Of a DNA stretch of 5,427 nt, positions 1 to 5,402 are shown piece by piece. Source of the stretch: Spirochaetales bacterium. GTDB lineage: Bacteria; Spirochaetota; Spirochaetia; Treponematales; UBA12059. The notes below the pieces were generated by a model. The model was not told the origin of the DNA. It did not search any database and saw nothing but the letters and a program-made list of their open reading frames with translations. A program made the position numbers and the translations under genes. The stretch is taken from assembly GCA_004525355.1 (NCBI GenBank), contig SPCK01000167.1:1-5427 (forward strand), read 5' to 3'. Positions within the stretch are counted from its first letter, which is position 1; every line of letters begins with the position of its first letter.

Positions 1-503
1 ATATCGCCCAGTTTTCCAACCTCCACCTCAAGTACGTGGCGATACAGGAACAGCAAGGCAGCTAGCGCCTGGTTCTGCGTTGATGCACTTACATTAGCCT
101 TGGTTGCGAGGTTGGTCAGGAATTCGTTGATGGTTTTTTCAGCCAGTTGGCCGGGATGCGGCACCCCATAAACGCAAAGGTATTGCTCGATCCACTTTGA
201 ATAGGCCTGTTCTGTCCGCTTGCTGTAATGGGCTGCCAGAATCCGCGTCCTGCAACGCGCGACAAGGAGTTCGATGGCTTCATGTCGGGGACTCTTACAT
301 GAAGGGTGTTTGAAGAGGCCTGTCGCCCAGAGCGATTCAAGCAGGCAATTCACGCTGGCTGGTGTATCCGGTACCGTCCAGCCAAGTCCCGGTCCCTCCC
401 AATATCGTCCTGAAATGCCTTTGACGGCGTTGGACACCGCGGCATCGTAAGGAAATCTGATTAAGAGTTTATTATTCTCATGCCCTCTAATCACAACCGT
501 CAC
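1..503 (-). CDS. intI: Integron-type tyrosine recombinase, N-terminal part (runs off left edge)
   Basis: An open frame of 167 codons reads leftward without a stop and is cut by the window edge. Residues about 91-167 match the N-terminal SAM-like (core-binding) domain of integron integrases: AAHYSKRTEQAYSKWIEQY, then GVPHPGQL, then SASTQNQALAALLFLYRHVL. That last block is characteristic of IntI proteins rather than of ordinary XerC/XerD. The catalytic R-H-R-Y residues and the IntI-specific insertion would lie left of the window and cannot be seen. Residues about 12-60 form an extra N-terminal module (LLIRFPYD, GRYWEG, GWTVPD) that class 1 IntI lacks; similar FPYD/WTVP modules are, from memory, fused to some tyrosine recombinases. 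The start is GTG at 503, with GGAGG at 513-517 nine bases upstream. An in-frame TAA at 522-524 rules out a longer protein; GTG at 494 is the only nearby alternative. The family role is recombination of gene cassettes at attI and attC sites. Family assignment is confident; activity cannot be judged. Confidence 0.85.
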   Translation of the reverse strand, partial: MTVVIRGHENNKLLIRFPYDAAVSNAVKGISGRYWEGPGLGWTVPDTPASVNCLLESLWATGLFKHPSCKSPRHEAIELLVARCRTRILAAHYSKRTEQAYSKWIEQYLCVYGVPHPGQLAEKTINEFLTNLATKANVSASTQNQALAALLFLYRHVLEVEVGKLGD

Positions 504-512
504 GACTAGAAG

Positions 513-517
513 CCTCC
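513..517 (-). promoter_or_regulatory. Ribosome binding site fixing the GTG start of the integrase
   Basis: The minus strand reads GGAGG, then nine bases, then GTG. This supports the non-ATG start at 503, since no in-frame ATG exists between the upstream TAA (522-524) and the conserved domain. Confidence 0.6.
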
Positions 518-692
518 AGTTTTATAATGCCATGCACCTAAAAAAATCCTGCCATACAATCCGACGCATGGATGGATATCCCATCGATAGTAATACAACA
601 TCTATATCTATTCATACTGATTGTAGCCGTCAGCATAGAACAGTCACATTGGAGCGAATTGAGTTTTTTTGAACCAATGTAAATCAGTTCAA

Positions 693-699
693 GTTAGCC
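693..699 (+). other. Candidate attI-like core site (weak)
   Basis: The heptamer GTTAGCC, preceded by CAA, resembles the recombination core GTTRRRY with one mismatch at the sixth position; the class 1 attI core is GTTAGGC. Its orientation (integrase reading left, core reading right) and its distance of about 190 bp from the integrase start fit the usual integron layout. A single degenerate heptamer is weak evidence: no attC partner was found, and the lineage's attI consensus is unknown to me. Confidence 0.2.
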
Positions 700-726
700 T
701 TCTAGATTGCCGCCGAAACAGGCTAA
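694..726. repeat. Inverted repeat TTAGCCT / AGGCTAA
   Basis: Two perfect 7-bp arms (694-700 and 720-726) are separated by 19 bases and overlap the attI-like heptamer. The arm order (GTT outermost) is opposite to a folded attC site, so it is not an attC. It could be a protein-binding site or a cruciform-forming element; its role is unknown. Confidence 0.5.
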
Positions 727-794
727 TCTATACTTATGTAACTATATTGAAGCATATTCCTGATTTTGCAAGCAGATTCATCCTGAACTTCACG

Positions 795-830
795 TATTCA
801 GAATAGATTGTATAACATTATTGCTGAATA
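795..830. repeat. Inverted repeat TATTCAG / CTGAATA
   Basis: Two perfect 7-bp arms (795-801 and 824-830) are separated by 22 AT-rich bases. Neither strand has a T-tract after it, so it is not an intrinsic terminator. Its role is unknown, and chance in AT-rich DNA cannot be excluded. Confidence 0.4.
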
Positions 831-896
831 TCATGAAGCACGGGCACCTGCAAAGGCAATTTTCACAGTCTGGCAAGACGTCAATCGTGCGGAGAT

Positions 897-930
897 AGAG
901 GAGCAGTATATATAGCTCTGCTGCCCCTCT
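897..930 (-). terminator. Hairpin 3' of the histone gene (terminator-like, no T-tract)
   Basis: On the minus strand AGAGGGGCAG (930-921) pairs with CTGCTCCTCT (906-897) as a 10-bp stem with one G-U pair and a 14-base loop, about 20 bases after the histone stop codon. The bases that follow are not a run of T, so it is not a canonical intrinsic terminator. It may instead be a 3' stabilising stem or a factor-assisted terminator. Confidence 0.45.
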
Positions 931-950
931 TCGTTCCGTAGCGCTTCTTG

Positions 951-1139
951 TTACTTGAAATCCTTGTCCTGAAGGGTTTTCCTGCCGTCGGACTTGGCGT
1001 TCTTGATGGCCGCGTCGCACAGAGCGCGCACCTTCTCGGATAACACGTCAATGACGCTCGCGGCACATTTGAGCTCGGAGGCGTTCTTTATGTACGCCTT
1101 GACTTTGGAGGCGATCACCAGGGTCTCTTTTTCTGCCAT
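951..1139 (-). CDS. Bacterial single-histone-fold protein
   Basis: This 62-residue protein has the pattern of a histone fold. Helix 1 lies about residues 6-20 (IASKVKAYIKNA), a long helix 2 about 24-49, then the loop GRKT (52-55) and a short helix 3 containing D60. The segment AIKNAKSDGRKTLQDKDF lines up with AIKLARHAGRKTIKAEDI of the archaeal histone HMfB, including the hallmark R-T pair and acidic partner. It also resembles the Bdellovibrio histone HBb (Bd0055) and the Leptospira histone in length and N-terminal style (MAE..., SKVK). The protein is lysine-rich (11 K, 2 R against 9 acidic residues). Known relatives bind and bend or wrap DNA as dimers or higher oligomers. Helix 3 stops soon after D60, so it is shorter than in HMfB. 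The start is ATG at 1139 with AAGGAG five bases upstream (1145-1150). It has its own promoter and does not need the upstream permease operon. Confidence 0.85.
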   Translation of the reverse strand: MAEKETLVIASKVKAYIKNASELKCAASVIDVLSEKVRALCDAAIKNAKSDGRKTLQDKDFK

Positions 1140-1166
1140 AACAACTCCTTGAATGAATCTGCGCCA

Positions 1167-1215
1167 ATGGTACGCAATGACGGTGCTCTTGTCGAGCAGA
1201 TTCTGCGTTTTTTTT
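1167..1215 (-). promoter_or_regulatory. Promoter of the histone gene with upstream palindrome and A-tract
   Basis: On the minus strand TCGACA (1195-1190, five of six to TTGACA) and TACCAT (1172-1167, four of six to TATAAT) are 17 bases apart. The inferred start of transcription is near 1160, giving a leader of about 21 bases. Directly upstream of the -35 lies a perfect palindrome GCAGA-T-TCTGC (1196-1206), a possible regulator site. Next comes an A8 tract (1208-1215), at about -48 to -55, where an UP element would contact the RNA polymerase alpha subunit. This is read by eye. Confidence 0.5.
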
Positions 1216-1255
1216 GTCCGGATTCAAGAAAACCGGCCTCTGGGACGTACCGATT

Positions 1256-2041
1256 TCATTTCTGGTCCGCATACCTCCACCAAGCCAGGGTCCCCAGGAA
1301 GCCCGCAGCGACGGTAACCGTATAGATGACATAGCTGGCAGCCCCCAATTGCGCCTGACCGGGGTTGGCGCTTGCCAGCGCGAAGAGGGGAATCGCCCAG
1401 GGTACGAATTCCCCATGACCGAGAATCGCGAATACCTGGGAAAGGGCGATGGTCAGGATGACGTACCCCAGGGGGGCTAGATAGCCGCGGCCGAAGCTGG
1501 CGACGAATGCAACAGGCACTCCCAACAGGATGAGCATGGGACTCGCTAGTGCATACCCAGAAATCCAGGAACCGAGAACGGACGGGTCCCAACCCGGAAG
1601 CACCAGGAGGTATCCTTCAAGAAGCCAGATCGGGAAGATCAGGCTCGATATAACGGCGCACCAGAGAGTCATGGCGGCGATCTTTGACAGGACGATCGTT
1701 GACCGAGACACAGGAAGAGCCAGCAGGTCCTTAATCGTATGGTCGGAGTACTCTCTCCCGAAGATCCAGCTCGCTATGAATCCGTAAACGAGGAGCCCGA
1801 GCACACCCGTGATCTGTATCAGCATGGTATAGTAGCTAGGCCAGTCTGCCTGGCCGCCGAGGATGGCAGCCTTGGTCCCGATCAGGCCGTATTTCCGAGC
1901 AAAATCGGGGTCTTTCAGGATGAACATCATGAAGCCCAGCATGATGACGGCGAATAGCGAGACGCCCAGCGTCACCCAGAGTATTGCGGACTTGCGTATC
2001 TTGAGAATCTCGGCCCACAGCGATGCCAAGAAACCGTTCAT
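1256..2041 (-). CDS. ABC-2 type transporter permease (BcrB/NatB-like)
   Basis: The 261-residue protein is the membrane half of an ABC exporter. Six hydrophobic segments are visible at roughly 19-42, 71-95, 120-143, 162-184, 187-207 and 234-255. After the second comes GREYSDHTIKDLLALPVSRS (about 96-115), the REY...T.K.LL..P.SR cytoplasmic motif typical of ABC-2 permeases, which contacts the ATPase. Its ATG (2041-2039) overlaps the ATPase stop codon in ATGA, with GGAGG just upstream inside the ATPase gene, so the two are translationally coupled. It forms a transporter with the upstream ATPase. The substrate cannot be read from sequence; related pairs export peptide antibiotics, ions or drugs. 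Confidence 0.87.
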   Translation of the reverse strand: MNGFLASLWAEILKIRKSAILWVTLGVSLFAVIMLGFMMFILKDPDFARKYGLIGTKAAILGGQADWPSYYTMLIQITGVLGLLVYGFIASWIFGREYSDHTIKDLLALPVSRSTIVLSKIAAMTLWCAVISSLIFPIWLLEGYLLVLPGWDPSVLGSWISGYALASPMLILLGVPVAFVASFGRGYLAPLGYVILTIALSQVFAILGHGEFVPWAIPLFALASANPGQAQLGAASYVIYTVTVAAGFLGTLAWWRYADQK

Positions 2042-2961
2042 GCCGCTCCTCCATTCGATCCGATCACCCTGAGGAAATACGTTTCAAGGTCCTCCTCTTC
2101 GGGCTTGACCATGACGGGAGGTAAACCCGCCTTTACCAGTTCTGTAACGATGCTAGCCGACCGGCTCAGGGCTTCCTCGCCCAGGATTTCGATCTCGCCG
2201 TTTTCATTCAGGCTCGTCTCGTACCCCCAGGTTTCGAGGGAGGATCGCGCGCGCGCAGTTTCTTCGGTCCGAACGAGGAGCCGTCTCCGGAGGAGGGAGT
2301 CCAACTCGCCCGCATCCACCTCCTGGAGCAGGGCTCCTTCATGGATGATTCCGATGCGGGTGGCGAACTTGGAGATCTCGCCCAGGATATGGCTCGACAG
2401 GAAAATGGTTACTCCCTTGTTCAATGCCAGGTCTTTGAGCAATTCCCGAATTTCCGCGATACCCGCAGGATCCAATCCATTGGCCGGTTCGTCGAGGATC
2501 AGGATTTCCGGATCATGGATCAGGGCCTTGGCGATACCCAGGCGCTGGCCGTTACCCTGCGAAAGATTCCTGGCCTTCCTGTCACGGTATTGGGTGATGG
2601 CCAGCTTCTCCATGATCCTCTCGACGGATGTCCTGCTTTCAAGGCCTCTCAGCCGCCTGGCGATTTCCAGGTTCTCGAACACGGTCAGGTCGGGGTAGGC
2701 ATAGGGAGCCTCGACCAGGTAGCCGGTAATCTTCCAGAGATCGGTCGCGCCGGCGTCAACCTTCCTGCCCTTGAGGTAAACGTCGCCCGAGGTTGGCCGT
2801 ATCATTCCCAGGATCATCCTGATGGTGGTGGTCTTGCCGGCTCCGTTCAGGCCGATGAAACCGTAGATCTCGCCCTTCCGGACGCTGATGTCCACGGCTT
2901 CGACAGCCCGTATGGCTCCGAAATGCTTGGTCGCTTTGCTCGTCTGGATGATTTCATTCAT
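2038..2961 (-). CDS. ABC transporter ATP-binding protein (BcrA-like)
   Basis: This is the cytoplasmic ATPase that drives the neighbouring permease. In the 307-residue form, Walker A is GLNGAGKTT (37-45), the signature is LSQGNGQ (133-139), Walker B is ILILDEP (153-159), the D-loop follows at GLDP (162-165), and the switch histidine is H191 (SSH). The Q-loop glutamine position is occupied by glutamate (E84 in YLVEAPYAYPDL), as is common in the BcrA group. The signature departs from the usual LSxGxxQ/LSGGQ only in its middle residues. A C-terminal part of about 90 residues follows the nucleotide-binding domain. ATG at 2961 is preferred because AGGAGG (2970-2975) lies eight bases upstream. An upstream ATG at 2988 adds nine residues but has no ribosome binding site. 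The chosen start overlaps the end of the regulator gene by eight bases. Confidence 0.9.
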   Translation of the reverse strand: MNEIIQTSKATKHFGAIRAVEAVDISVRKGEIYGFIGLNGAGKTTTIRMILGMIRPTSGDVYLKGRKVDAGATDLWKITGYLVEAPYAYPDLTVFENLEIARRLRGLESRTSVERIMEKLAITQYRDRKARNLSQGNGQRLGIAKALIHDPEILILDEPANGLDPAGIAEIRELLKDLALNKGVTIFLSSHILGEISKFATRIGIIHEGALLQEVDAGELDSLLRRRLLVRTEETARARSSLETWGYETSLNENGEIEILGEEALSRSASIVTELVKAGLPPVMVKPEEEDLETYFLRVIGSNGGAA

Positions 2962-3583
2962 CGGTTTCGCCTCCTGGCGATTCATCATCGGTGATCAGGT
3001 AGTCCGTCATCATTTCTATCCATACCGTTTCCGTGCCCGGGAAATGGAGCGCGGAATTGCCGTTCGTATTGATGAGTCCAAGGATGTACTGGACGAACAG
3101 CCCGCCGAGGATCCGCATATCAATGGACCGCATCCAGCCGCGCTCCATCCAGGGTTTGAAAACCTTTGCCAGTTCGCTGAAGTCATTGCTGACGTGCCGT
3201 TTCAGCGTCTCCTCGGGAAGCTTGCGCAGGAGGTAGTGGTAATCGGATTGATCGAGCTGTCCGTACAATGGCGTGCTCTTGAATACCCTCGTAACCTCTT
3301 CCATGAATTCGCGGAATACCTCTTTTCGGCTCTTTCCTGTCTTGGAGAGTACCCCGTAAACCCGATCGCGGAATTCCCGTTCCATTGTTTCCATGATGTC
3401 GAAGTACAATTCTTCTTTTGAGGGATAGAATGAATAAAACGCGCCTTTTGAAATACGGACGGCCGTGACGATCTGGTCCACCGTCGTCTTCTGTAACCCA
3501 AATTTCTCGAAGAGCCTGCGGCCTTCATCCCGCAAGCTGTTCCGTATCAATTCTTTTTCATGTTCCGACCATGGACTGGGCAT
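2954..3583 (-). CDS. TetR-family transcriptional regulator
   Basis: The 209-residue protein has an N-terminal TetR DNA-binding domain (about residues 16-62). Its helix-turn-helix reads TTVDQIVTAVRISKGAFYSF (33-52), followed by YPSKEEL, the usual TetR ending of that domain. The C-terminal ligand-binding and dimerisation part is divergent, as usual, and gives no hint of the ligand. ATG at 3583 has AGGAG (3589-3593) five bases upstream. The frame is open much further upstream, but that extension crosses the promoter and has no family resemblance. It is the first gene of the operon with the ATPase and permease, so it probably represses its own transcription and that of the exporter until an inducer binds. 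A matching palindrome lies at its promoter. Confidence 0.88.
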   Translation of the reverse strand: MPSPWSEHEKELIRNSLRDEGRRLFEKFGLQKTTVDQIVTAVRISKGAFYSFYPSKEELYFDIMETMEREFRDRVYGVLSKTGKSRKEVFREFMEEVTRVFKSTPLYGQLDQSDYHYLLRKLPEETLKRHVSNDFSELAKVFKPWMERGWMRSIDMRILGGLFVQYILGLINTNGNSALHFPGTETVWIEMMTDYLITDDESPGGETDE

Positions 3584-3600
3584 GATGGCTCCTGTAATCT

Positions 3601-3630
3601 CTATGACTATTTTTACTTTTATGGTCATAG
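3601..3630. promoter_or_regulatory. Probable TetR operator (30-bp near-palindrome)
   Basis: CTATGACTAT (3601-3610) and ATGGTCATAG (3621-3630) are complementary at nine of ten positions, with a 10-base T-rich centre. The outer seven pairs are perfect. The site covers the predicted start of transcription of the regulator-exporter operon and touches its -10 element, which suits repression by the TetR-family protein encoded just downstream. The pairing is inference from position and symmetry. Confidence 0.6.
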
Positions 3631-3657
3631 CGTATCTTGTCTTTTTGCATATGTCAA
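3629..3657 (-). promoter_or_regulatory. Promoter of the tetR-ABC exporter operon
   Basis: On the minus strand there is a perfect -35 TTGACA (3657-3652), a 17-base spacer, and a weak -10 TACGCT (3634-3629). The start of transcription is expected near 3622, giving a leader of about 39 bases to the ATG at 3583. The -10 overlaps the operator palindrome by two bases. Confidence 0.55.
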
Positions 3658-3682
3658 TACTTTCCGACTCAAAATCTTCTGG

Positions 3683-3697
3683 TCTACATGCTGTAGA
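3683..3697. promoter_or_regulatory. 15-bp palindrome between the divergent promoters
   Basis: TCTACA and TGTAGA are perfect 6-bp arms around TGC. It sits between the -35 of the leftward operon (3652-3657) and the candidate -35 of the rightward gene (3717-3722). This is a natural place for a regulator that acts on one or both promoters. Its sequence differs from the operator at 3601-3630, so a different protein would be expected to bind it. Confidence 0.4.
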
Positions 3698-3716
3698 GTA
3701 ACGCCGCGAAAAGAAC

Positions 3717-3745
3717 TTCACCTCGTGTATCAAATGCCTTATGCT
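3717..3745 (+). promoter_or_regulatory. Candidate promoter of the molybdopterin-domain gene
   Basis: TTCACC (3717-3722) and TATGCT (3740-3745) each match four of six consensus bases, with a 17-base spacer. The start of transcription would be near 3752, about 48 bases before the ATG. It is the best pair seen in the interval but is not strong. Confidence 0.35.
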
Positions 3746-3799
3746 GATTTTGTGGATAGCACGGTGCAGCGAATCGCAGCACTGAAGGGAGCAAAGACA

Positions 3800-4423
3800 A
3801 TGAGGAGAGTCTATGCGTTGGCGATAATCGTTCTTATCGCTTCGGTATGCTGCCTGGATCAGCCTGGCGCCCAGGGAAAGACCACCGCCGGAATTGGTAT
3901 CGGCCCGAACAAGGCAGGCGAATTGGCTCCGGTAGACCAACCTCCGTGGCCTGACCAGATTCCCGGATATACGCATCTGGATCCAGATACCGGTCTCCAC
4001 ATGACCGGTACGCCCCAACACATCGAACTGGCGGAATATCGGCTCGCCGTAACGGGAGCAGTGGATAATCCGCTACTCTTGAGCTTCGATGATATCAGAC
4101 GCCTGCCGCGTCTGACCGCAAAACCTGCCTTGATATGCAAAGGCTACTTCGAGGATTACGCGAATTGGACCGGCGCATCGCTTGCCGCTCTCCTCAACCT
4201 GGCGGTAACAAGCTCCTCTGCCAAAGAAGTCAGCTTGATCAGCGCCGATGGCTATTCCACGTCGCTTTCCATGACCGAGGCGCGCTCTCCCGATGCCTTT
4301 CTAGCATACGAGCTGGAAGGCAGCATCCTTCCGGTACTCCATGGTTTTCCCCTGCGTGCGGTATTCCCCGCCCTGCTCGGAAATAAATGGGCAAAGTGGA
4401 TCGTGGAGATCCGAGTCGATTGA
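3800..4423 (+). CDS. Exported molybdopterin-binding oxidoreductase-domain protein
   Basis: The 207-residue protein begins with a secretion signal (MRRVYALAIIVLIASVCC, residues 1-18) and then carries a compact domain of the sulfite oxidase/YedY molybdopterin family (Oxidored_molyb). The expected landmarks appear in order: YRLAVTGAVDNP (80-91), the segment PALICKGYFEDYANWTGASL (109-128) with C113 as the likely molybdenum-ligating cysteine and the WTG turn, then DGYSTSLSM, AYELEG, HGFPLRAVFP and KWAKWIVEIRV at the end. It lacks an added dimerisation or haem domain, so it is a minimal version. Cysteines 17-18 could be a degenerate lipobox, making it a lipoprotein, or they may simply belong to the signal; there is no strong Tat motif beyond the initial RR. 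The substrate is unknown. ATG at 3800 is chosen for its GGGAG upstream (3787-3791) and because the signal peptide begins there. A 58-bp gap leads to the next gene. Confidence 0.8.
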   Translation: MRRVYALAIIVLIASVCCLDQPGAQGKTTAGIGIGPNKAGELAPVDQPPWPDQIPGYTHLDPDTGLHMTGTPQHIELAEYRLAVTGAVDNPLLLSFDDIRRLPRLTAKPALICKGYFEDYANWTGASLAALLNLAVTSSSAKEVSLISADGYSTSLSMTEARSPDAFLAYELEGSILPVLHGFPLRAVFPALLGNKWAKWIVEIRVD

Positions 4424-4481
4424 TTGCAGTGCCTTGTCTCTTTCGGTAAGCGCAGGTTACTATGCGCCTTGGGGCCGCCGC

Positions 4482-5402
4482 ATGAAGAAAGAAACGATCC
4501 TGATTGTCATCTCGTACGCGCTGATCTATATCGTATGGGGCTCCACGTATTTCTTCATCAAGGCGGCAGTGGCGACGATCCCGGCCACGGTTATCGTCGG
4601 GCTTCGCTTTCTTTTCGGCTCGCTCCTGCTTGCCGGCATCGCTCGCGCCCGGGGAGGGCTCAAGACCCTGCCGAGCCTCAAGGAATTCGCTGGAGCCGCC
4701 TGTATTGGCTTGCTGTTGTTGCTGGCGGGAAACGGTCTCGTAACGCTCGCTGAACAGACCATACCAAGCTGGACTGCCAGCGTGGTTGTCGCGTGCATGC
4801 CCATCTACGTGGCCTTCTACAACTTCCTGCTGTACAGAACGAAGGTTTCAGCCATAAGGCTGGCGGGTGCGCTGGGCGGCGTCATCGGCGTTGGCCTGTT
4901 ATTGTTCCAGGGGACATCGGACAATCCCATCGGGTTCGGCCTCGTTTTCGCTATCGCGGGGGCGCTTGCCTGGGGCTTCGGGACAAGCCTAGCCAAGGCG
5001 CTTCCCAAACCCAAGGACGTGCTCGTGTCGACATCCATACAGATGCTGGTCGCTGGTACGACGGCGCTCATCATAGGCGCGGTCTCCGGCGTAAGCATCA
5101 CGGCCGCGCTTGCCTCGGCATCCGCATGGTCACTCTTCTCTATGGGGTATCTTGCACTCCTGGGGGCGCTCGCCCTGGTTGCCTACAACCATCTCCTGGT
5201 TGTCGAGCCAACCTTCCGGGTATCGAGCTACTCGCTCGTCAATCCCTTGATAGCCGTCGTGCTCGGCCTGGCCGCCGGCGAGAAGGCTTCGCCCTTCTTC
5301 GCGATAGGATCTCCCCTGGTACTCGCGGGCCTCATCGCCATCCTGTATGGCGACGCGATCCGGGATCGACTGCGGCGTGGCCGTGTGGCGAGCCAAGGCT
5401 GA
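4482..5402 (+). CDS. DMT-superfamily (EamA/YedA-like) transporter
   Basis: The 306-residue integral membrane protein has two EamA repeats (about 9-141 and 150-289), each of five hydrophobic segments, ten in all, with both ends likely cytoplasmic. Recognisable family features are YIVWGSTYFFIKAAV (16-30), GLRFLFGSLLLAG (40-52), GNGLVTLAEQTIPS (83-96) and SYSLVNPLIAVVLG (249-262), which resemble E. coli YedA. The C-terminus is basic (RDRLRRGR). Family members export or import amino acids and other small metabolites; the substrate here cannot be inferred. ATG at 4482 places MKKET directly before the first helix. Only a weak GGGG lies upstream, so it may be co-expressed with the preceding gene. 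Confidence 0.88.
   Translation: MKKETILIVISYALIYIVWGSTYFFIKAAVATIPATVIVGLRFLFGSLLLAGIARARGGLKTLPSLKEFAGAACIGLLLLLAGNGLVTLAEQTIPSWTASVVVACMPIYVAFYNFLLYRTKVSAIRLAGALGGVIGVGLLLFQGTSDNPIGFGLVFAIAGALAWGFGTSLAKALPKPKDVLVSTSIQMLVAGTTALIIGAVSGVSITAALASASAWSLFSMGYLALLGALALVAYNHLLVVEPTFRVSSYSLVNPLIAVVLGLAAGEKASPFFAIGSPLVLAGLIAILYGDAIRDRLRRGRVASQG

Larger units (their letters stand above)
504..950. other. Gene-free AT-rich region upstream of the integrase
   Basis: No supportable gene is seen in these 447 bases on either strand. Base composition over 541-840 is 108 G+C of 300 (36%), against for example 40 of 60 in the transporter gene at 4861-4920. It holds four spaced inverted repeats: GATGG/CCATC (571-585), TTGAAC/GTTCAA (669-692), TTAGCCT/AGGCTAA (694-726) and TATTCAG/CTGAATA (795-830). 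It also holds a hairpin at 897-930 next to the histone gene. In integrons this side of intI normally carries the intI promoter, the cassette promoter and attI. A TATAAT hexamer on the plus strand at 523-528 points away from the integrase, but no good -35 was recognised for it. No confident intI promoter was found. Confidence 0.6.

Noticed and set aside
567..668. Short plus-strand reading frame (about 33 codons) starting at ATG 567
   Set aside because: It has no ribosome binding site, no recognisable composition or family, and lies in an AT-rich non-coding stretch.
669..692. TTGAAC ... GTTCAA as a LexA (SOS) box for the integrase
   Set aside because: The Bacillus-type box is GAAC-N4-GTTC, whereas the spacing here is 12 bases, so the match is not supported.
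693..727. Inverted repeat considered as an attC site
   Set aside because: In attC the RYYYAAC box comes first and GTTRRRY last. Here GTT is at the outer left and AAT at the outer right, the reverse order, and inner L boxes are not seen.
1216..1236. CCGG ... CCGG hairpin next to a run of eight T, after the permease stop
   Set aside because: For the leftward transcript the run reads as A, not T, and the stem is only 4 bp. For a rightward transcript the T run precedes the stem. It is not an intrinsic terminator in either direction.
2105..2994. Long plus-strand open frames opposite the ATPase gene
   Set aside because: They are antisense shadows of the conserved ATPase gene and show no domain pattern of their own.
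3734..3799. Earlier ATG (3734) for the molybdopterin-domain protein
   Set aside because: It has no ribosome binding site and would place 22 residues ahead of the signal peptide; 3800 has GGGAG upstream.
3584..4021. Upstream extension of the TetR reading frame (about 146 more codons)
   Set aside because: It runs through the operon promoter, the operator and the divergent gene. The ATG at 3583 has a good ribosome binding site and matches the family's usual length.
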